Source: Stomorhina lunata
Taxonomy: Eukaryota; Arthropoda; Insecta; Diptera; Rhiniidae
NCBI GenBank assembly: GCA_933228675.1
Contig: OW121740.1
Location: forward strand, 155,485,828-155,549,827
DNA length: 64,000 nucleotides
Direction: 5' to 3'
Positions within the stretch are counted from its first letter, which is position 1. Each line of letters starts with the position of its first letter. The position numbers and the translations under genes are program-made. Under the pieces are notes generated by a model. That model was not told where the DNA came from, ran no database searches, and saw only the letters and a program-made list of their open reading frames with translations. Below, piece by piece: positions 24,211-33,935 of this stretch.

Positions 24211-24664
24211 TTTTGATTATGTAGGGGATGTTGAATACCAAACACGATTCTAATTGGTCTTAACTTGGTAAGCCCAACTTATCTGGGTCATCCTTCATCT
24301 TAACTGTGGACACACACCTCCTCATGGTATCACCCGGGGAGCTAGTTTAACACCCATTAATATTGTGAGTTAACATGTTCCGAGAGTTGTCCCATAAGAT
24401 CGATAAAAATGGGTTAGGATTACGGGCTAGTAACCCTCTCTTGAAAAAAAAATACAATGAAGAGGATAAAATTAGAATTAAAATGTCCCACTACCTTATA
24501 TTAGAGGAGGATGTCCGAAACTTCGATAGAAAGACCAAGTAGAGGAACATTTTTCAAAGCTTGGCCTATAAAATTGGAGAATATTCGCACAAGATCGAAA
24601 TCCATGGAATTCTAAAATATGCTCGGACTTTGACCTTAACAGGTTGTAACATTTAAGTAAGTAA
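24211..24664. mobile_element. Nested insertion in copy B with 7-bp duplication
   Basis: GAGTCAA occurs at 24204-24210 and 24665-24671, and the flanks join into sequence matching copy A (CATCATGAGTTAA then TTATATAAAAAAA). The 454-bp insert is less AT-rich and includes CTCATGGTATCACCCGGGG and GGGTTAGGATTACGGGC. No intact reading frame is present. It may be a truncated retroelement 3' piece; the family is not recognised. Confidence 0.7.
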
Positions 24665-24740
24665 GAGTCAATCTTATGTAAAAACTTATACAAAAAAAAA
24701 AAGATTTAAATTTAAATTATAAGCTGCTAAGTTTTCAACA

Positions 24741-24813
24741 TATGAAGTAGCTCAGTGGAAGAGTCTCTGCCTAGCAGTCGGAGGGTCTGGGTTCGAGCCC
24801 CCATGGGATCATA
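24741..24813 (+). other. tRNA-like module, best preserved (73 nt)
   Basis: TAGCTCAGTGG at 24748 is a perfect A box and GGTTCGAGCCC at 24790 a B box. The sequence folds partly as a cloverleaf: D stem GCTC with GAGT, anticodon stem pairing at four of five positions around loop CTAGCAG (anticodon position AGC, alanine-like), a three-pair T stem and terminal TATGA with TCATA. T-stem mismatches and the offset acceptor argue against a working tRNA. It lies inside a mobile element, which also favours a tRNA-derived module. Confidence 0.65.
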
Positions 24814-25062
24814 AAAAAAATTTTGTATTTCGTTTAAAAATATATGTTTTTAATAAAACAACAACAAAAAAGTTGTTGCTGTTGTTGTTGTTGCTTTCAA
24901 ATTGCTTACCCAAGTCATTACTTTTCTGCAATTGGTAAGTACTTGCCTCCAATGACATCCCCATGTTAATGTAATGACGTAAACAGCGAATGAGTAAGTA
25001 GTTCGTGTTCAATAGTTTAACTGTTTAACTCATTATTTGGTAATGAAAAGTTTTACTGGGTA

Positions 25063-26325
25063 TGTATACAATTTTCTATACGAATTTTATATGAAAAATT
25101 TTCTGTAAAAATTTTTATATGAAAAATTTTCTTTAAAAATTTTTATAAAAAAAATTCTATAAAAATGTTTATACCAAAAATTTTATATAAAAATTTTTAT
25201 ATGAAAAATTTTATATAAAAATTTTTTTATGAAAAATTTTCTATAAAAGTTTTTATATGAAAAATTTTCTATAAAAATTTTTATATGAAAAATTTTCTAT
25301 AAAAATTTTTATATAAAAAATTTTCTATAAAAATTTGTTTATAGAAAATGTTCTAGAAAAATGTTTATTAAAAAAAACTTTATATGAGCAATTTTCTATA
25401 AAAATTTTTATATAAAAATTTGTATATGAAAAATTTTCGAAAAAAAATTTTATATAAAAATTTGTATATGAAAAATTTTCGAAAAAAAATTTTATATGAA
25501 AAGTTTTCGAAAAAAATTTTTGTATGAAAAATTTTCTGTATGAAAAACTTTCTATAGAAATTTTTATATGAAAAATTTTCTATAGAAATTTTTATATAAA
25601 ACATATTCTTAAGAAATTTTTATATAAAAAATTTTCTATTTCTGTAGAAATTTTGTTTTATCTAAAAAATTATCTATAGAAATGTTTTAACATGAAAAAT
25701 TATTTATTGAAAATTATTCTGTAGAAATTTTTTTTTTATAAAAATTTTCTATAGAAATTTTTTATTAAAAAATTTTCTGTACAAATTATTTATTTAAAAA
25801 TTTTCTCTAGAAAATTTTTATTTATTTTTATATGAAAATTTTTCTATAGAAATTTTTATATGAACAAATTTCCATAGAAATTTTTATATGAAAAATTTTG
25901 TAAAGAAATTTTAATATGAAAAATTTTGTAAAGAAATTTGAATATGAAAAATTTCTTATAGAAATTTATATATGAAAATTTTTTTATAGAAATTTTTATA
26001 TGAAAAATTTTCTATAGACATTTTTATATGAAAAATTTTCTATAGACATTTTTATATGAAAAATTTTCTATGAAAATTTTTTTATGAAAAATTTTCTATG
26101 GAAATTTTTATATGAAAAATTTTCTATGGAATGTTTTATATGAAAAATTTTCTATGGAAATTTTTATATAAAAAATTTTCTATGGAAATTTTTATATTAA
26201 AAATTTTCTATGAAAGTTTTTTTAAAAAAATTTTTCTTTATAAAATTTTCATATGAAAATTTTCTTTAAAAATTTTATATGACATTAAAAATTTTTCAAT
26301 TTATTTTTTTATAAATAATTTTCTT
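25063..26325. repeat. 28-29 bp tandem array, CTATAG core, right part
   Basis: Units such as GAAATTTTTATATGAAAAA and TTTTCTATAG continue the array interrupted by element B. It is more diverged than the part left of the element and includes many CTATAAAAA variants. A 74-codon minus-strand frame (25380-25604) is a read-through of the repeat. Confidence 0.9.
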
Positions 26326-27271
26326 ATACCAGCTCTAATCTAAGTCTCTAACAAATCTCTGATATGCTGCTAAAGCTCTTTAATCAATCATATACATAAT
26401 TTCATTTGTTAAATAACCTTTACCTCACATAGTCTCGCCTATAAGGAAAAAATATTAAATTTTTAAATCTTTATTTAGCTAATAAAAATTGTATTTCTAT
26501 TTTAAACAATTTTCCACAGTTCTACTTTAAAAGGTTTAACAGCAAAATTTCCTTATAATAATAGCCATGACAACTAAAAACTAAAATTCTATAAGGTTAT
26601 TTCTTAACCCAAGAATAAACTGTTACCGACTGGCAATACATTTATGTCAAGTGGCAAAAGTAAATTTCCTTTTAACACCTGACCATAAAATCGACCATAA
26701 AAATTTACTTTTAACCAAGTCTACTCTATTAACTATGAAACTTTTCTAAAGCTCTTAACCAAGGAAATGACAGTAGTACTGGAATTTAACGAGTTATTGT
26801 TACGGTCACTTTAAATCGTAAGGATTGTAAAAAAAATATATGTAGGAAATCATATTTAGAAATAACTTAAAAGATATGACCATATCTATAACCAATAACA
26901 TTGAGGTTTAGGTAGAGAAAAGCTTTTAAAGGAATTTTCTACGTGTGGTATAGATGGATGGTTGGTAGTAACTTATGATTATGAAAGAGCCGTTGTTTTA
27001 AGGTATACATTTTTTCGAGGTTTAATAGAATCAAGCTTGACAAATGTTTTTGTTAAAAAATCTTTGGCATTTTAAACATTTACCCTCTAATTCATAAACC
27101 AATTATATAACTATTAAGGGCTTATTGTTCGAATTTTGCATGGAAAATTTGAATTATTAGCTTATCATAGTTTTTTTCGATTATAAGTTAGGGGGTTAGG
27201 CTATTTCCAAAAGAAAACCTGATTTGGGGCAAAACCTATTCTGACCAAATACTAAATTTATTTTTAAGAGT
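26326..27271. other. Unique AT-rich spacer, no gene seen
   Basis: Positions 27121-27205 (TGGAAAATTTGAATTATTAG to GTTAGGGGGTTAGG) resemble 45608-45700, which likewise borders an array. Nothing else was recognised. Confidence 0.55.
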
Positions 27272-30200
27272 TTATAAAAAATTTTCTATTGAAAATTTTT
27301 ATATGAAAAGATTTTCTATCGAAATTTGTTAATCCAAAAAATTTTCCATAAAAATTTGTATTTGAAAAATTTTCTTCAGAAATTTGAATGTGGAAAGTTT
27401 TCTATAAAAATTTGTTTTATCTACAAAATTTCCTATAGAAATTTTTCTATGAAAACTTTTATACAGAAATTTATATATAAAAAACTTTTTAAAAAATGTT
27501 TATATTAAGCATTTTCTATAGAATTTTATGCCAAACATTTTCTATAGAAGTTTTAATATGAAAAATTTTCTATAAAAATTTTTACAGCTCAAATTTTCTT
27601 TAGAAATTTTTCATATAAAAAATTTTTAATAAAAAATATTTATTTGAAAAATTTTCTATAGAAATTTTTTATAGAAATATTTATATGAAAAATTTTCTAT
27701 AGAAATTTTTTATAGAAAAAAAATTTTATATAAAAAACTATAGAAATAGAAAGTTTTCATATGAAAAATTTTATATAAAAAGTTTCTATAGAAATTTTTT
27801 TATATAAAAAGATTTTATAGTACAATTTGCTATAGAAATTTTTTGTATGAAAAATTGTCTATCGAAATTTCCTTTATACAAAATATTTTATACAGAAATT
27901 TTTATATGAAAACTTTTTACATCAATTTTTATATGAAAAATTTTCTGTATATTTTTTTTTTTAAATCAAAAATTGTCTATACAAATTTTTATATGAAAAG
28001 TTTTCTATAGAATTTTTTTTATAAAAAATTTTCTATCGAAATTTTTATATGAAAAATTTTCTTTAGAAATTTTTTCTAATTTAAGTTTTTATATTAAAAA
28101 AACTTTTACATAGAAAATTTGTATATGAAAAATTTTCTTTAGAAATTTTTTATGTGAAAAATTTTATAGAAAATTTTTATATCTTTCTTTTTGAATAATA
28201 TTTACATCCCGACTTTTTTGAGAAAAATTTTCTATTGAATTTGTATATGAACGATTTTTTATTGAATTTTTATCGGAAAAATTTTCTTTAGCAATATTTA
28301 TATAAAAAATTTTTGGAAGAAAAAATTTTCTATAAAATTTCTGTATAAAGCACTTTCTATGGAAAGTTTACATATAAAAATTTTTTTATCCAAAATTTTT
28401 GTAAAAAAAAATTTTTATAGAAATTTTTTATAAAAAAAATTTTGTATAGGAATTTTCTATATAAAAAATTTTATATAAAGATTTTTTAATTTAAAAAGTT
28501 CTTCATAGAAATTTTTTTACATGGAAAGTTTTCTATAGAAATTATTTATATGAAAAGTTTTAAAAAAATTTTTTTGTATAGAAAATTTTTTATAAGAAAA
28601 ATTTTCTTCAAAGATTTTTTTATGAAAAAGTTTCTAAACTTTTTATATGAAAATTTTGTTTAGAAACTTTTATACAAAAATTGGTATATGAAAAATTTGC
28701 TTTAGCAATTTTTATATAAAAAATTTTTGTAAGAAATATTTTTCTATAAAATTTTTGTATAAAACACTTTCAATGGAATGTTTTAATATAAAAAAATTTT
28801 GTATAAAATATTTTTATATGAAAAATTTTCTATAGAAATTTTTTGTATGAAAAATTTTCTATAGAAATTTTTTATATATAAAATTTTCTATAGAAATTTT
28901 TTATATATAAAATTTTTTATATATAAAATTTTTGTATAAAACACGCTCAATGGAATGTTTTAATATAAAAAAATTTTGTATAAAAAATTTTTAAATGAAA
29001 AATTTTCTATAGAAATTTTTTGTATGAAAAATTTTCTATAGAAATTTTTTATATAAAAAATTTTGTATAAAAATTTTTTTTATAAAAAATTTTACATAAA
29101 AATTTTTTAATATGGTAAATTTTCTATAGAAATTGTTTTTATAAAAAGTTTTCAAAGAACTTTTTTATATAGAAAAATTTTTATAGAAATTTTTTTTATG
29201 AAAAATTTTCTACAGTAATTTTTTTATAAAAATTTCCTTTAGAAATTTTTGTATATGAAAAATTTTCTATAAAAATTTTTTTATATGAAAAATTTTCTAT
29301 AAAAATTTTTTTATATGAAAAATTTTCTATAAAAATTTTTTATATGAAAAATTTTCTATAGAAATTTTTTATATGAAAAATTTTCTATAGAAATTTTTTA
29401 TATGAAAAATTTTCTATAGAAATTTTTTATATAAAAAATTTTCTAAAGAAATTTTCTTATATGAAAAATTTTCTATAGAAATTTTTTTATATGAAAAATT
29501 TTCTATAGAAATTTTTTATATGAAAAGTTTTCTACAGAAATTTTTTATATGAAAAATTTTCTAAAGAAATTTTTTTATATGAAAAATTTTCAATATGAAT
29601 TTTTTTATCTGAAAAATTTTCTATAGAAATTTTTTTATATGAAACATTTCTTATAGAAATTTTTTTATATGAAACATTTTCTATAGAAATTTTTTATATG
29701 AAAAATTTTCTACAGAAATTTTTTATATGCCAAATTTTCTAAAGAAATTTTCTTATATGAAAAATTTTCTATAAAAATTATTATATGAAAAATTTTCTAT
29801 AAAAATTTTTATATGAAAAATTTTCTATAAAAATTTTTATATGAAAAATTTTCTATAGAAATTTTTATATGAAAAATTTTCTATAGAAATTTTTATATGA
29901 AAAATTTTCTATAGAAATTTTTATATGAAAAATTTTCCATTAAAATTTCTATATAAAAAATTTTCTATAAAAATTTTTACAAGAAAAATTTTCTATAGAA
30001 ATTTTTTATATAAAAAATTTTCTATAGAAATTTTTTATATAAAAAATTTTCTAAAGAAATTTTCTTATATGAAAAATTTTCTATAGAAATTTTTATATGA
30101 AAAATTTTCTATAGAAATTTTTATATGAAAAATTTTCTATAGAAATTTTTATATGAAAAATTTTCCATTAAAATTTCTATATAAAAAATTTTCTATAAAA

Positions 30201-30740
30201 ATTTTTACAAGAAAAATTTTCTATAGAAATTTTTTATATAAAAAATTTTCTAAAGAAATTTTCTTATTTAAAAATTTTCTATAGAAATTTTTTTATATGA
30301 AAAATTTTCTATAGAAATTTTTTATATGAAAAGTTTTCTACAGAAATTTTTTATATGAAAAATTTTCTAAAGAAATTTTCTTATATGAAAAATTTTCAAT
30401 ATGAATTTTTTTATCTGAAAAATTTTCTATAGAAATTTTTTTATATGAAAAATTTTCTATAGAAATTTTTTTATATGAAACATTTTCTATAGAAATTTTT
30501 TATATGAAAAATTTTCTACAGAAATTTTTTATATGCCAAATTTTCTAAAGAAATTTTCTTATATGAAAAATTTTCCATAGAAATTTTTATATGAAAAATT
30601 TTCTATAGAAATTTTTATATGAAAAATTTTCTATAGAAATTTTTATATGAAAAATTTTCCATTAAAATTTCTATATAAAAAATTTTCTATAAAAATTTTT
30701 ACAAGAAAAATATTTTATAGAAATTTCTTTATATAAAAAG
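27272..30740. repeat. 28-29 bp tandem array, CTATAG core (about 120 copies)
   Basis: Same family as 20847-23906. It is diverged from 27272 to 29250 and homogeneous after that, with cores 28 bp apart at 29881 and 29909. Higher-order duplications are clear: a block with TTTTCCATTAAAATTTC then TTTTTACAAGAAAAA recurs near 29930, 30145 and 30655, and a block with TATAAAACAC(T/G)(T/C)TCAATGGAATG recurs near 28755 and 28935. Confidence 0.95.
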
Positions 30741-33283
30741 TAAAAGCAAAAAAAATTATTAATGCTTTAATAAAACCTAAACTCTCTTATTTTACTTTTA
30801 AAACAAAACATTTTCAAACTCTAAACAGAAATTTGTCTTATTTTCTAAAAAGTCATTTTTGTACTTCCCGCTCCATTGACTGAAATCACAAAAACTTGAC
30901 CTTTATTTAAAAGTTTATGAACAATAAGAAAAACTGAAAATAAAGTCAAGTTTGCGTATTTGCAAGAAAGTTTTGAAAAGTCACACATAAAGTTTGGAAT
31001 CGAAAAATTATATGTTTTCATATTAGAATATTGAAGTTGATGATCAAGGTATTAAAAAGAGTTCAAATTTATCTGAAAATGTAAACTCTCCAGATGGCTT
31101 AAAAGGAAAAATTTATTAATTTAATTCAAAAATCAATAAAATATTAGAAAATAGCAAAAATCTATAAAATATTAGAAAATAGCAAAAAAAAAACTTTTTT
31201 TTTAATATTCAAAACAAAAAAAAAAACAATTGAACTTTTGACCTTTTTCAAAAATTTAAGTTCTTAATAAACTGAAACCAAAAAAATTATATATTTAAAT
31301 TGAGACTACAACGAATCAGGCATAAATATGTAAAACTTGTTCAATAGTGCCTACCCTTACATTGTTAGAAAATGTAAAAATATTCCCTTGTCCAACCTTT
31401 TCTCAATGTAAAACTAAGAAAAAGTCGTGCAGAAAACAAAAAGAAAAATCTGTAAAAAAGGTTAGCAATAGTTAATAGAAATTGTTTAAAACAAAAGCAA
31501 GAGTTTTGGTAAGTCTGATGGATTTTGTTGAATAAACTTGAAATCTAGTTTTTTAGGTTTTGTTTTGATTTAAAATTCGTGTTGTTTTTGAGTCACAATC
31601 AAAAAGATCTACTACCGCAATATTAACAAAATACTAACAAATTAAAATACATTTTTTTTGCTGGCAAATTTTTTCAAATTCAAGGTCATCATAAATTACA
31701 AATGCTAACAACAAAACACTTTAAAATAATTTTAGCTGACTTCAAGAAAAAAAGACAAGAGTTTGCTAAAGAAACGTTTGCAAAAATCGAAATAAAAAAC
31801 TAACAAAATTTCAAATTAACTCTTGGGTGTAACAATGAACAAAAAAGAGTCAAATAAAACCTCGAAAATATAATGAAATTTTATTATGCTTGTAAGCAAA
31901 ATTGAAGCACAAAAACGATATTAAATATTTAATTTATTCTTCAACACCCAATTACGAATAAATTTACAAAAAGTAACAAGAAACTTTCAAATATTTCGCT
32001 TTAAAGTATAAGAAAATTTCATCATAATTTGTGTTACATCGAATTTAGGGGAAATACAATGACTTAACAGAAAATATCAAATTTGTAAATGTAATTTTAA
32101 AATTCCCTTGAAATCTACTTCATGAATTTATCAAAATTAGTTTGATTATTTTTTAGATTTTGAAAAATTTTGTTTTAAAAATAGAAAAGAAATTCTTTTA
32201 CAATCGTTAACATCAAACGTTTTTTAATATCAAATAAAATATTTAAATTAAAAACCAAAATTCAAAGTAAGTCAATGTGAAAGTCATTTCAAATTAAAAG
32301 TTATTTGTCATATTTAATTAATTTATTAGGGTATTTATAGACAAAGTGACTTTATTTGCAAAGCCACAACAGTAAAGCCTCTATATATAAGACAAACATT
32401 ACAAATTATTAAAAAAAAACTGAATTTTGTTCAACCCAAAAATGTTAAAAAATCTAAATATTTGAATCAATAATTCTAAATTTTCAACTAATCCATTTAA
32501 CAAGGCTTCACTGTTCCAGTAAAAGTTATACTTAAGTAGTGTTTGAGCTTCATGAAGCTGCTTTTAATCTCATAAATAAACTATTAATTAATTATACACT
32601 CAAAGTTACAAACATATACGCTCACAGTCGGTTAGATATACAGGTTAATTATTATTAAAAAAAAGAGCCTGTAAGTTTGTAAATTTATTGTAAAATTATT
32701 AAAATTTTTATAAAAGCAAAAAAAAAAATACTATAACTTATCCTACTGCCATATTAACACAGATTTTATGCGTAAAACTGTGCTAATATTTTACATTTAC
32801 ATATTTATATTGGCATAAATTTAACAGCTTATTAAACAGTGGCTAGCAAAAGTGTTTATTTAATTATAGAAATATTTCTTATAAAGTTGATAGTAAACAT
32901 GCCTAAAAGCTGGATTATCTACTCAAACTTAGGGGAATGCTTCATTCGGAAGAATTTAACATCACAGGAAATGCTCTAAGAAGAACAATGAATACTCCAA
33001 TGTATTTGTGGGCATCACTAACGTTATGTCAGATCATCTAATAAGCCTATGGGTAAATCACGAGTATTCTAAATAGAATAGGTCTGCAAGACTATGAGTC
33101 AAAGTCAGATTTGACAAATTATTAACTCAAGGAGTTGATGCTTAGTTCAGAATTAGAAATCGTGATCCCTGACAAAACAAAGTAGCTTGGTCGTACTTTG
33201 CTTTTTAAAGGCACTTTGTCTTAAACTCTAGGAAAAAATAGCATACGACCGAAATTTCAATTTTTTTTTATCTTTTTACAGAT
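30741..33283. other. Unique AT-rich spacer, no gene seen
   Basis: AT-rich to 32870, then a less AT-rich island at about 32900-33230 (contains GGAAGAATTTAACATCACAG) with no open frame. The island could be a decayed element; no family was recognised. Confidence 0.55.
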
Positions 33284-33559
33284 ATTTTTAAAAACCTATC
33301 TATTTTTATAGGGAAATTTTTATGTGAATTTTTCACAATTTTAATTTTTATAGTGAAATTTTCAAAATTTTGGTTTATAGGAAAATTTTAAAAATTTTAA
33401 TATTTTTATGCGGAAATTTCTCTATTTTTATAGGGAAATTTTCAAAATTTGTCTATCTTTATAGGGAAATTTCAAAAACGTTTCTATATTTTTAGGGAAA
33501 TTTTTAAAATTACTTTATTTTTTTTAGGAAAATTTCAAAATGTATCTATTTTTTAGGGA
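33284..33559. repeat. 31-bp tandem array, left part, interrupted by the LINE
   Basis: Units of CTATTTTTATAGGGAAATTT and TTCAAAATT. They resume at 38772 on the far side of the retrotransposon, so one array was split by the insertion. Confidence 0.85.
33544..33559. repeat. Target-site duplication of the LINE, left copy
   Basis: ATCTATTTTTTAGGGA, identical over 16 bp to 38756-38771. It is made of array unit sequence. Confidence 0.93.
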
Positions 33560-33935
33560 TGTTTCAAGTTTCAAGTTTCAAGTTTTATTTACCCAAAAAT
33601 TATGATTACATTTCATTTAAATTTAACTTAAAATCTAATGCTCTTATTATTCAATTTCTTATCGTACTAATGTATGTTTTAAAGACTCTCAAAATAGGTT
33701 CTAAATAAATTCACATTTTAATGTAAATATCAATTCTATAAAAGTGCTTTTCATTTACAATGGATTCCATAAAAAGGGGTTAAAAAATGGACGCTCTCTT
33801 TTTTAATACTTATATACGAAGCTTATATCTAAAACACAAACACTTACATACTATATTATACTAAGGTTAATAAAATATTTACAAGGGAATATATACACAA
33901 GGGAGAAAATAGGAAAAATTATTTACAAAAGAGTA
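33560..33935 (-). other. LINE 3' UTR with heptamer tail
   Basis: Between the ORF2 stop and the target duplication. AATAAA (minus strand, 33584-33589) is followed directly by three copies of TTGAAAC (33561-33581) and a final A instead of a poly(A) run. Confidence 0.85.

Larger units (their letters stand above)
23907..25062 (+). mobile_element. Inverted-repeat element, copy B, inserted in an array
   Basis: Bounded by TACCCAGCAAAACTTTGG at 23907 and AAGTTTTACTGGGTA ending at 25062. It is inverted relative to copy A at 1462-2065 and matches it closely at both ends, including GAACTACTTACTCATT and GTAATGTCATTGG-type subterminal motifs. Array units of the same 28-29 bp family lie on both sides, so it inserted into a pre-existing array. 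It is 1156 bp long because of a nested 454-bp insertion at 24211-24664. Two tRNA-like modules are on the plus strand. The 65- and 67-codon minus-strand frames here have no domain. Confidence 0.88.

Noticed and set aside
24741..24813. Functional tRNA-Ala gene
   Set aside because: Mismatched T stem and acceptor, location inside a mobile element, and a decayed sister copy at 1683-1742.
20847..26325. Two separate arrays on either side of element B
   Set aside because: Unit sequence is the same on both sides, so one array interrupted by the element is the simpler reading.
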